Positions 25,727 to 34,917 of a stretch of DNA of 64,000 bases are shown piece by piece. This DNA comes from Marisa cornuarietis (Eukaryota; Mollusca; Gastropoda; Architaenioglossa; Ampullariidae). Each line of letters begins with the position of its first letter. The stretch's first letter is position 1. The notes under the pieces were generated by a model. That model made no database searches. It was not told the origin of the DNA and was given only the letters and a program-made list of their open reading frames with translations. The position numbers and the translations under genes are program-made. The stretch lies in NCBI GenBank assembly GCA_004794655.1, contig SMMW01000519.1, forward strand, positions 620,001 through 684,000. The letters run 5' to 3'.

Positions 25727-28700
25727 CTTGCTGGATAATGTAGGTGTCTGTCTGCTGTGTCCACAATGTGTGTGTGTGTGTGACTTTCTGGGTGATATGT
25801 CTATGTGCTGTGTCCAGAACCTGTCGGACAATCACCTGAACAGGTGTGTCAGTGAGCTGTGCAGTATCCTCCGCCTCAACGACTACCTGCGACGTGTGAC
25901 ACTGACAGGTGAGAAATTCTTGGTTGGACGTGGTGCCTCCTCCTCCCTCCCCACTCCGCCTCTTTACTGCTTTCTTTGATTTTTCTATTCTTAACCTTTC
26001 TTTTTTGACCTAAGGGAGAGCATGTTATTGGTTCCGATACCATCTCCCCCACCCACTTCTCGAGTCGTGACCTCCCGTGACTTTACCTCTTCGATGTGTT
26101 CCCCTTGCTATCACCTGTCCTGTGATGTCAGGTGTCACTGCCACGATCCTGGCAGGAAGATCAGCGGACGTCGAGGTTGCCAAGGGAATAACATTGTTTG
26201 TTTTCTTCTTTGTTTCTCGCCAGGCAATGGATTTGATGACAGAGCTGCAGAATACTTTGCAGAGTTCATCGGAGTGAGTTGTTACTCTAAGGATATATTA
26301 ACGATTATAGTATTACTTTTCATCTCACATTTGAACTGTGTTTTGTTAAGGTCCTATGAATTACCTTGAAGCACTCTAAGGTGCAGAGGGATAATACTGA
26401 TACCGACATACAATACAATACAATACCACTTTATTTATCCCCAAGCGCAATTCCAGATAATGCTCGTACTAGCAGTAATACATACATGATATAAAATAGA
26501 TAATACAGACATATACCGAGGGGTATATTGATACTGAGGGGTAACATGTTGACATGTGATAACATTGATACTCAGGCTATAACATCGATACTGAAAATAA
26601 AGTGCTGTCGAAATGAGGGTAAAACTGATACTGAGAGAAAATTTGTTTCGTGTCTCTTCCCGATGTTAAGAAGTGGGTACAAACGGAGCGGGTGGCCCAG
26701 TGTCCTTTCATCAGTCAACCACTTAACATTCGCCCATTCTGTCCGAGAAACTCAATCACCTTTCGTGCGCGCGTGCAGGCTTCAAGCCACGTGGAGTACC
26801 TCAATCTCAGCCGTAACGGTCTGTGTGAGCGAGCCGGGCAGCTGCTGGGACCCGCCATCTCGGAGAACTCCTGTCTCAAGGAGCTCGACCTCAGCTGGAA
26901 TCAGCTGCGCCGCCGTGGAGCAGTAGCCGTTGCCAACGGCATCAAGGTGAGTGGGGGTCCTAACAATCACTGTCAGTAGGTTGGGGATGTAATGGTAGAG
27001 AACTGTAAGTAGGTTGGGGATGTAATGGTAAAGAAGTGTCAGTAGGTTAGGGATGTGGTGCTAGAGAACTGTCAGTAGGTTGGGGATGTAATGGTAGAGA
27101 ACTGTCAGTAGGTTGGGGATGTAATGGTAGAGAACTGTCAGTAGGTTGGTGATGTAATGGTAGAGAACTGTCAGTAGGTTGGGGATGTAATGGTAGAGAA
27201 GTGTCAGTAGGTTGGGGATGTAATGGTAGAGAAGTGTCAGTAGGTTGGGGATGTAATGGTAGAGAACTGTCAGTAGGTTGGGGATGTGGTGCTAGAAAAC
27301 TGTCAGTAGGTTGTGGATGTAGTGGAAGAGAACTGTCAGTAGGTTGGGGATGTAATGGTAGAGAAGTGTCAGTAGGTTGGGGATGTAATGGTAGAGAACT
27401 GTCAGTAGGTTGGGATGTGGCGCTAGAGAACTGTCTGTAGGTTGTGGATGTAGTGGAAGAGAAGGAAGATTTTAACTTTTCACTGAAAGCAGTGGAAGAG
27501 GTTGGAAAAGTCGTGCTACTGACGAAGACTGTGTTGACGAGGACGATGTGAGTAACGAGTAAAGGGAAGACGATATATAAACGGCAATGATAGGTGAGAA
27601 GGTGTGGCTGTGTGTCCTGACAGAATAACGTGTTTATGAAGAAGATCAACCTGGCTTGGAACGGCTTTGGTCTCGAGGGCGCTGTGGCGCTCGGTGACGC
27701 CATCAAAGGCAACTCTGTGCTGGAGGAGATGGACATCACGTAGGCAGATCTTTGTTTCCATGGCTACCGTAAAGGCTTCACACGTGGTACTCGTTGGTGT
27801 GACAGTAGTATTGCTGTTGGTGTTATTGTCGTGCTGTTGATAGTGTGACTGTGATTGTAGTGCTGCTGTTGGTGTTATTGTAGTGCTGTTGATAGTCGTG
27901 TGACTGTAGTGGTGCGGGTGGTGTGATTGTAGTTATCCTGATAGTAGTGTGGTGTGACTGTAGTGCTGCTGATAATGTTTCTGTGATTGTAGTGCTGCTG
28001 CTGGTGGCTGTGTGATTGTAGTGCTACTGACGGTGACTTTGGGGATGATGTGACTGCAGTGCTGTTGGTAGTGTGATTGTAGTGCTGCTGATGGTGTGAC
28101 TGTAGTGCTGCTGATGGTGTGATTGTAATGGTCCTGCTTGTAATTGTAGTGCTGCTAATGGCTGTGTGACTGTAGTGCTGCTGATGGTGTGACTGTAGTG
28201 CTGGTGGTGTGGCTGTAATGCATCTGGGGGCGTGGGGGTGTTTGTAATGGTGGCAGTCGTTCTCTACCCTTACATATTTTTGTGCTCTTTAAAGGCTTCA
28301 GGTGATACATCATCCTAGGATATTTTACTTAAGCTAAAATAGTCACTTTTAAAGTTTGCTAGTCCACAAACATATTTTTTCGTGCTTTATAAAGTAATCT
28401 TTCTCAACCGCTTTTTCAGAAATAATAGAATTACAACAGAAGGAGCAGTCGTGATAGGGAAAGGCTTGTCTGCCAATGAGACGCTAAAAGTCCTAAAGGT
28501 GAGTCATGGAAACTATGGCAATGTCTCTCATGGCAGCGAGGCAGCATGTACACATTGAGATACACAGATCAAGGCCGTCACACGAGCGGCACTCCTTCAG
28601 ACCGAAACCCCCCCCCTCCATCCCAACTTTTAGCCCTCGGGCAGGCGCTACAAAATGACACGGGCGCGGAAAACTGCCAACCAGAGGTCCTTCGTGCCAG

Positions 28701-30153
28701 CAGCCATCACCATCATAATAATAGGCACAAGGACTTGTTGGCCTACCATATTACCATATCAACTTTTAGGAGGTTCATGGGTATGTGAGAGGGCGTAGGT
28801 GTGCATGCGTGCTGAATGTCGTGTTGGGTATGTATGTCTGCCCGTTATGTTGTGTGTGTGTGTGTGTAAGTATAATTATGCTTATGTTTGTATCTGTGTA
28901 GTAATTGTGAGCAAAGAAAAATTTCTGTCTTGGACTGGATTGGACAGACAATAAAGTTTGATTTGAGTTTTAGCGGCCTTTCTCGTCAGCAGGGATTGTG
29001 TGTCTCACCTAACAGGACATTTGTCTTAAAAAAATTGATGACTTAATGTGTCACTGCCTTGGTGACGATGGTCATTGCATTTCTTGGTATCTGACAGATG
29101 GGGGTCAACCCAATGCAGAGTGCTGGGTGCTGGGGGATATGTGCTGCCATACTGAAGAACCCCAACAGCGTGCTGCAGGCATTGGACTTTAGTGTAAGTT
29201 ATGTCAGGCTTGTCACGTGACAGCACAACACTGTGTGTCTCCACATATACTTGACTCTACCTGTTTCTCTACGTCTCCCTCTCACACACATTCATACCCG
29301 CACTTTTCCTCTTCCTTTCAGGACGTGAGTGTGAACAAAGATTTTGAAGAGATCTTCCAGAAGGTCAAGGAACAACTTCCGGGGCTGCGAGTAAAGCATG
29401 GCGGGATGGATGTGCCTCTGAAACCCAAGACCCCCGTGCATCCCATGGTGAAGCTGATGACATTCATCAACAAGAACAACCTTCGCCTCGTCGACTTCTT
29501 TAACAGATTTGACAAGGACGGCAGCATGAGCGTCACGCGGGACGAGTTCTATCAGGGGCTACAGGTGAGGCCATCAGCAGGACCTAAGGGGAGGCAATCA
29601 TTAGGGGCTACAGGGGAGGCAATCAGTAGGCCCTAAGAGCAATTGGTACAGGTGGGTAAGTCACTGCCACCTTACAAATCGGGTGTACAATATGCAACAA
29701 TTTATAAAAGGAAGATTTAACTTCTACCTCACCACTCTCGTCTCGTGCTACATTTTGTGTGAGTGACACGTTATGTTAGGATGCGCGCTGTGTGATTGCA
29801 GGAGACAGGTATCGCCCTGACGGAGGAGGAGTTTCAGCAGCTGCTCAAGGAGCTCGATAGGGACGGCGATGGGGAGATCAACTACAGGTAGGGTGTGTGT
29901 GAGTGTGTGCATTGTTGGTGAGAGTGCTGTGAGAAGCAAGTGCTTATCAGCTGTACAAGTTGAAGTGCTCCAAAGCTTTTGTGGCAGTAAGAATTGTCAA
30001 CTTGTCTACAGCTGAGTTTAGCTCCTGTTTTCCCGTTGTTGCATCACTTTTTTTGTCTGTTGTAGTGAGCTTGTGATCGGCCATACTGACTTCCAAGACA
30101 AGGAGAAGAAGATGCAGACGGTGATGACCATAGTAAGACCCATGACATCATAA
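19131..30153 (+). CDS. LRRC74A: LRRC74A-like leucine-rich repeat protein with two EF-hands (13 exons, 515 aa)
   Basis: Exons: 19131-19184, 23663-23852, 24476-24654, 25458-25565, 25818-25908, 26224-26273, 26779-26946, 27624-27739, 28420-28498, 29098-29193, 29322-29564, 29802-29887, 30066-30153. Every junction is GT-AG and phases close to 1548 nt. The ATG sits in CACCATGG. Residues 1-81 are basic then Ser/Glu-rich and probably disordered. Residues 82-141 contain GRKLYLEECARLGVIPVSYF, the family signature before the repeats. Residues about 142-377 are RNI-type LRRs (NLSxNxL, DLSWNQL). EF-hand loops at 441-452 (DKDGSMSVTRDE) and 477-488 (DRDGDGEINYSE) keep all Ca2+-ligand positions. Biochemical role of the family is poorly known. 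Exon 13 could use a GTAAGA donor at 30133 instead of the TAA at 30151. LRRC74B is the alternative name. Confidence 0.9.
20050..21475. repeat. AT-rich satellite with a 94-bp higher-order unit (LRRC74A intron 1)
   Basis: The basal motif is GCTAATGTACTGCTACAGGA. From 20794 to about 21450 the marker GCTAATATGATATACT recurs at 20794, 20888, 20982, 21076, 21170, 21264 and 21358, exactly every 94 bp. The left part (20050-20790) is a looser mixture of the same motifs. Confidence 0.95.
21826..21886. repeat. (CA)n microsatellite
   Basis: Uninterrupted CA run of roughly 60 bp in LRRC74A intron 1. Confidence 0.95.
21905..21975 (-). repeat. dispersed repeat also present at about 43690-43768
   Basis: Read on the minus strand this block (CCAAGGCC, GGGCCCGGGTACAGTAG, CTATCGTCAGGCCTG) resembles 43690-43768 on the plus strand (CCAAGGCGGAGCC, GGCCCGGGTACATCATCC, CTCTCGTCAGGCCTG). 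It is probably part of an interspersed element; no boundaries or coding capacity are visible. Confidence 0.4.
22380..22452. repeat. (CAT)n-(CA)n compound microsatellite
   Basis: Short CAC/CAT triplet runs from 22352 lead into about 70 bp of pure CA. Confidence 0.95.
22556..22690. repeat. dispersed repeat shared with 30715-30860
   Basis: The segment from GTGTAAGGCTACAGTTTTCG through TGAGGGCAGTGACC resembles 30722-30774 (GTGTAAGAACCTACAATTTT through TGAGGGCGGTGGCC). Similarity fades downstream. Both copies are in the same orientation and have no coding potential. Likely an old interspersed element. Confidence 0.4.
22905..22981. repeat. (AAGT)n-(CCAA)n compound microsatellite
   Basis: Four to five AAGT units are followed directly by about 13 CCAA units. 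Confidence 0.95.
23040..23400. repeat. 33-bp minisatellite, nearly perfect (about 11 copies)
   Basis: The unit is GTTGACGAGAGATAAAGAGG followed by AAATTTGCGTGAT. Only the first copy (TTCGCG for TTTGCG) differs clearly. Because 33 is divisible by 3, long frames open on both strands (11-residue peptide repeats). It lies in LRRC74A intron 1, just before exon 2, and is not coding. Confidence 0.97.
25594..25820 (+). repeat. (TG)n runs and triplicated 3' splice-site segment in LRRC74A intron 4
   Basis: Each (TG)n/(GA)n run is followed by a segment such as TTGCTGGATAATGTAGGTGT and CTGTCTGCTGTGTCCACAA. Copies end at about 25687 and 25767. A diverged third copy ends CTATGTGCTGTGTCCAG|AAC at 25817, the real acceptor of exon 5. 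The first two copies read CCACAA where the true site reads CCAGAA, so they lack the AG. Confidence 0.85.
26400..26475 (-). mobile_element. LINE 3'-terminal fragment (Rex1/CR1 style)
   Basis: On the minus strand the segment reads GGAATTGCGCTTGGGGATAA, then ATAAAGTGGTATTGTATTG with a (TATTG)n tail, the typical truncated 3' end of such LINEs. It lies in LRRC74A intron 6. Confidence 0.55.
26972..27470. repeat. 33-bp minisatellite (about 15 copies) in LRRC74A intron 7
   Basis: The unit is GTCAGTAGGTTGGGGATGTA followed by ATGGTAGAGAACT. It begins about 25 bp after the exon 7 donor. Open minus-strand frames through it (Thr/Ser/Pro/Leu repeats) are products of the period. Confidence 0.95.
27800..28230. 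repeat. degenerate repeat with GTAGTGCTGCTGATGGTGTG core in LRRC74A intron 8
   Basis: Irregular copies of TGTGACTGTAGTGCTGCTG with variable spacing. Confidence 0.85.
28885..28970 (+). mobile_element. LINE/SINE 3'-terminal fragment
   Basis: AAAAATTTCTGTCTTGGACT, then GGACAGACAATAAAGTTTGA has the form of a truncated LINE 3' end with an AATAAAG signal. It lies in LRRC74A intron 9. Confidence 0.4.
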
Positions 30154-30656
30154 CGAAGAATGACACCCTCCCTTGTGACCTGTCAGATGACTGGAAGCTT
30201 CTGTGTGTTGCCACTGTAACTGGTTAATAGAGGTTGCTGACTGTTTCTGATATGGATAAATGAGCAGTCAAAGCATGTCAGGGTACTGTTACTTTCTGTG
30301 TGTACTGGTGTATATTACGATCGGAATCAGATCTTATCTCTGCATTTAGGATAAAAAAAATCCTGCGTCGATATCAGTATACATGCAAAAGATGTAACAA
30401 TTTCACTTAACTGCCTGTGATTAAACAGCTGAAACAAAGGTACACTGTGTGGCTCAATATCAAACCTGCTGTGATAACAGCCTTTAAAGACATTCCGGAA
30501 AACTGCATGCTTCGAAACTGTAATGCTAGCATGGAAGGACATTCGGGAAAACTGTGGCTGCCTGCTCCAAAACTGTGACACACATTGCGACACTGTGTTT
30601 TTAATGTGTGTGATTAGTGAATTAGTTGCCGGCCTTCAGCTGGAAAATTATCGGCT

Positions 30657-30662
30657 AATAAA
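30657..30662 (+). terminator. candidate poly(A) signal AATAAA for LRRC74A
   Basis: First AATAAA noted downstream of the stop, about 500 nt away. Another occurs at 30985-30990. Which one is used is not known. Confidence 0.3.
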
Positions 30663-32403
30663 TCAAACATTTCTCTCTCGTCAGGTCGTCCACTAACTTT
30701 TATTAGATTGTTGGGAAGTCAGGTGTAAGAACCTACAATTTTCTCAGGGCCAGCTTTTACTGTGAGGGCGGTGGCCATCTCCCCATCCCCTCACTGATTT
30801 ACCTTTCCCCAAGCCTCTATGAAGCCTGAATCCAGAAGGAGGCTGAGTCACTGACCTTACTAGCAAAGAAGTCTATCAATTACTTTATTGATGGTTGCAC
30901 TAATTACATCTAAACATAAATATGTTTTTCAAACATAAACATCATACTTTAATCAACCTTTTACAAAGGAAATGATCGAGTGATAATAAAGATATTTTTT
31001 ACCTTTAAATTGATACAATGGCATTTCTGTTCTCATTGTGGAAAACAATTGTTCAATAACCTATTTATAGATTACTAATACTTTTAGATGTTTTATTATT
31101 GTTTTGATATTTTATTGATGTCATGATACTAAAAACATATTGCACTATTGTCCTGTATATTGTTTCCTTTGACATGCCACCCCTCATGCTTGCTGTTAGT
31201 CCATGGTTGCTGAAGTGTACTGTAGGGTGTGGATACTCATCTTTTCTGTAGTCAGCCTGCGTCTCTAATTTGCTTTGGGTATTCTCAACATATGAGTGGT
31301 GGAGCAGGGACAGATGTGGAGGTCTGAAAGATCTTTTGTATCTCCCTGCATGAAGAACACATAGAGATAAAATTTTTAGCTCTAAAACTTCACTTTAAAA
31401 CTGGACAAGTGTTTGCCTGATGATCTGAGGTCCATATAGACCAGGAGTCTCGCATGCTGAGCTGAAGCTGCTGTTGTCCTACAGGAGGGAAATTAGCATC
31501 TGAGCAGCTTCGCTCAACTGGTCACTCAAAGGCAGACTTGCCTCTTCAGCTGGCAGCCAGGGTTTTCCCCCAAGCAACTGACAGACTGTTAGTATGTGTC
31601 TGGCTAGTAACTGGCACATGGTGACCGTTATAACCTGTGTCATTCAATAATTAAACATTATCACCTATACTCAGCTCGGTCACTATCAAGAGATTATTAT
31701 CAAAAGGAATAAGGATGAAATAAAAGTTTCACCATATAACAATTTTTCAATTACACATTTAAATGAGCAGATGAGCTTTGTTTATGTGAGTGCATCTGTG
31801 TACATTTACACATTTTTACCTATAACAATAATGCTTTGCTGGAAGCATTGATTATACTGTTTAACACATTACCTAACAAATACAAGTACATGCTGCATTG
31901 TGATCTCAATATTATTATTGATCTTCCTTTATTTTCAGCTTCCTCTCAACACCAAATTGCTCGTGTGTGTACATGTATGCAGACATGTATAGACTGTAGA
32001 TATTCATAAAGCTGATGGGGAAGAAGCAAATCTTGGCAGAGAAATTTTCTGATCAAGTTATCATAATCCATCTTTACAGATGTCCTTTCTGTTCTAATGA
32101 TTATCATTCACTTATAACTGAGATGCAATGAAAAATTGATATTTTGCTGCTTTGAGGGAACTTTACTGAAAGTGCAGCAAAACAAGTTTGAAAACTGTCT
32201 GGCTCTTACTCTGCGCAGACATTAACAAAATCCCAACAATTTGTAAAATGTTTAATCAGTAAAATACACATAATAATAAACACATAAAATACACTTAATT
32301 ACTTTTTCGACAGACACTATTTTAGCTTCAAATGAGTATGTGAATGTTATCTTTATCAGGAGGCGATGACTGATGCAATTCTCTTCTTTGCTAAAAATTG
32401 TGG
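30663..32403. other. intergenic between convergent LRRC74A and ZMAT5, no gene recognised
   Basis: AT-rich. It contains the second copy of the dispersed repeat noted at 22556-22690 (here 30715-30860). No ORF of interest. Confidence 0.5.
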
Positions 32404-32409
32404 TTTATT
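32404..32409 (-). terminator. poly(A) signal AATAAA for ZMAT5
   Basis: TTTATT on the plus strand is AATAAA on the gene strand, 132 nt past the ZMAT5 stop codon. This is a plausible distance for a short 3' UTR. Confidence 0.5.
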
Positions 32410-32541
32410 CCAGAAGATGATGCAAATAACTAGCTGTCTTTTCCTGCACCCTTCCTTTGGTGGCTAACAGCCTAACTCACAAGTTCAATTTATGTAGGAA
32501 ATTAGAAAAAGAAAAACTTCTAAAATACCGTGAAAACTTTT

Positions 32542-34726
32542 CTATCCCCACTCTAGACGAGGCAGGTTTTCAAAGTCCTCTCTGGTGGGAGGTAACAGAG
32601 ATGGTGGAATATGTGGAATATTTTCCAAAATCTGCGGTAATCTGTAGCTGGGGAACACATGTTTTTTGGTAGGATTATTTTCCGGGTCTTCTGATCTTTT
32701 TGCCAGCCAGTCTTCCAGGGAACCAACAGTGAGGGACCTGCCTGTGCCTTCTGATGGTCCTTTTTGTTTCCCGTACTTTTTTCTAAGGCCTGATGACAGA
32801 GGACATAAACAGCATGATGTTGAGCAAATAATTGCTGTGGTAAATATTTCAAAAGTTTTAAGTAATTATAATAACAAAACCATTCATAAATCTAAGCAAA
32901 CAAAACAGATAATAATGTGCCTTAAGAAGTTTGGCTTTGTTACTAGCTTCTGCTACTCTGTAGAATAGCATTCACACCTGAGATTACAACTAACATCAGA
33001 GGTCAAACTTGTTTGTATCAGTGGTAAAGGACTCACATTCTGCTTCCAAATGCTGTTTTCTTTCTTCAGTCAAATGTGAAAAGCGGCATCCATCACCAAA
33101 ATTACAGTGACCTGTAAATGTCCAGAAACATTAGAATAATTTGATGAGCTGCCATTTGTGTATAAGAAAAAAAAGATGCAAATATGTGTCACTAAACTTG
33201 GTCTGAAATCCCTCAGGGGGAGAGGGAGAAGGTAAGCAAAGAGTATGAGAGGTTCACCCTGCATTAACTTCAGCAAAACAAGATGATTGATAAACAGTTA
33301 ATCAATAATAATAATAATAATGAGAACTTATAATGCGCAGAATCACGAATAAGATAGATCGCACTCTCTGCGCAGTACAATTTGATAGAAAGAAACATAA
33401 CAACCAATAGACAGTGAGGTACACATAGGGACACTGGACAACATAAAGATGAGGTACAAGTCAGGAATAGTATTTTGTAAAAAGATATGTTTTAAGAGAG
33501 CGTTTGAATGCAGCCTTGGAGGCTGAGTGGCGAATGTGATGTGGTAGAGAGTTCCACTGCTGAGCAGCACAAAGGGAGAACATCCGTTGTCTGTATGTGA
33601 CTGTCTTTGTGAGAGGGAGGGATAAAATGCGGGAGTCTGATGAGGAGCGAAGGTTTTGGGCAGGAGTTTTGACAGACAAGATTTCATTAAAGTAGCTGGG
33701 GGAGTGACCTTCGAAGAAACCATAGCAGAGAGTTGAGAGCTTGTAGTCTATTCTAGCTTAAAATGCCACATTTGATAATGTCTTCTGCTTTTGCTCTGAT
33801 GAAGGTAGCATCACCATTTAAAATGATGTTATACTCTGTAGTTTCAATCTCCACACAGAATGCATCAACCCTGTCCATATTTCAAAGGCGTTGAAATTTT
33901 ACCTGTTATATTACTTACCTGTCAGTATTGCTAAGGGACCGCATTCTTACCTGTCTGAAAGAAACTGAGACATGGTCTCTTTGCTGCCTCCTCTGCTAAA
34001 ATTGTCATTGGGTCTGAAAGCATCCCAGATACTTTTATTAATATAATGATCTGTCGTTATGACAATGACAAATAAACATAGGTAAAACAAATATTGGGTG
34101 TGCTAATAATTTCATAAAGGATAGAGACACTCGATGTGTGCATACATTTATTTTCAAAACTTTTAGAAAAGAAAATTGAATTTTTAATATTACTAATGCT
34201 AAGTTAAAAGTGATGTTGACTATAAATTATGAAGCATTGGAATTTTATACTAAGTATTCTTGTCATAAGACTGAGTTTTATAAATCATCGTATCAATGGA
34301 TTTTGGGTACAGCTTTGATATAGGGGGAGACGCGACGGCCATAACATAAATGGCTCGCAGCATTTGTCGTCTGCTCGCTCCACTCAATTGCCCAATTGTA
34401 CCTAATAAACTAAGTCTAAACCTAATCCATTCCCCAACCCTAACCCTAAACCTCTGACAAAATAACATAGACCAGCCTATGACGTCACGTCTCCTCCCAT
34501 ATCAAAGTTCTGCCGGATTTTGTAGGGGGTTCGATTTCCTTTATTAAATCAATCAGCGCATGTTCACAGCGCATTTCTTATGAAAGAAGTGTTGTTTACC
34601 TCTGAATGCATCATAATGGGCTTTTCTCATTCGTTGATGGTGAACACCATTGAAGTGGTTCTTTTTGCTTGCCAAATTGTCTGGGAATGATTTATCACAA
34701 AAATCGCAGTAGAACCTTTTCCCCAT
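32542..34726 (-). CDS. ZMAT5: ZMAT5, U11/U12 snRNP 20 kDa protein (4 exons, 170 aa)
   Basis: Minus-strand coding exons: 34726-34600, 34013-33951, 33111-33037, 32789-32542. All junctions are GT-AG in phase 1 and the sum is 513 nt, or 170 residues, the same length as human ZMAT5. Residues 1-30 are a U1-type C2H2 finger (C7, C10, H24, H30, starting MGKRFYCDFCDKSF). Residues 57-76 are a CCCH finger (C57, C66, C72, H76; CxxxxxxxxCxxxxxCxxxH). The C-terminal exon has the family's SLEDWLAKR block and a Pro-rich end closing LEWG. In the family the protein is part of the U11/U12 di-snRNP of the minor spliceosome in the nucleus. Intron 1 holds a MITE and intron 2 a LINE fragment. The gene is head-to-head with FN3K. 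Confidence 0.95.
33296..33720 (-). mobile_element. LINE C-terminal fragment and 3' UTR with (ATT)n tail in ZMAT5 intron 2
   Basis: The minus frame 33679-33461 encodes NLRSSSDSRILSLP and QQWNSLPHHIRHSASKAAFK, the conserved C-terminal block of many Jockey/L2-type LINEs. The 3' UTR continues to about 33320 and ends in an (ATT)n run at 33306-33321. A closely similar copy lies on the plus strand at 54824-55187. Confidence 0.8.
34298..34522. mobile_element. MITE with 8-bp target-site duplication in ZMAT5 intron 1
   Basis: The element 34306-34514 (209 bp) is flanked by GGATTTTG at 34298-34305 and 34515-34522. The ends are imperfect inverted repeats of about 32 bp: left GGTACAGCTTTGATATAGGG, right (reverse complement) GGCAGAACTTTGATATGGGA, both continuing into GGAGACGYGACG. 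The interior has a short CCCTAA-like stretch and no ORF. An 8-bp duplication with GG-starting termini fits Merlin-like or some hAT-like non-autonomous elements; the superfamily is inference. Confidence 0.75.
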
Positions 34727-34917
34727 AGAGAATAATTATATTCTAACGCCTGCCACTCAACGAGAACACGGCAATCAGGGGAGAGTACTTCCAGTACCAC
34801 AATCAGTCGTTCAGAGTGATATCCCTGCTCAGTAACTTTCTCTTTTAGGTCTACTCAAAACAGCTTATCGCCAGTACCATTACTGTGCTGCTTGCTTTCT
34901 GTAACTACGCAAAAGAA
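34727..34917. promoter_or_regulatory. 191-bp shared intergenic region, candidate bidirectional promoter ZMAT5/FN3K
   Basis: The ZMAT5 ATG (34726, minus) and the FN3K ATG (34918, plus) are separated by only this interval. It has no TATA box. It contains a possible ETS-type ACTTCC at 34787-34792 and a CTCTTTTAG that could be a 3' splice site for an FN3K 5' UTR exon at 34849. If that site is used, the FN3K transcript would start inside or beyond ZMAT5. Confidence 0.55.

Noticed and set aside
27047..27739. 230-codon minus ORF with Thr/Asp/Ser/Leu repeats
   Set aside because: Antisense to LRRC74A exon 8 and the 33-bp minisatellite; frame opened by the repeat period.
32553..32852. 99-codon minus ORF
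   Set aside because: Wrong frame over ZMAT5 exon 4; the frame joined through phase 1 gives the conserved C-terminus.
34425..34455. CCCTAACCCTAA stretch resembling telomeric repeat
   Set aside because: Only about two units, and internal to the MITE at 34306-34514; not an interstitial telomere.
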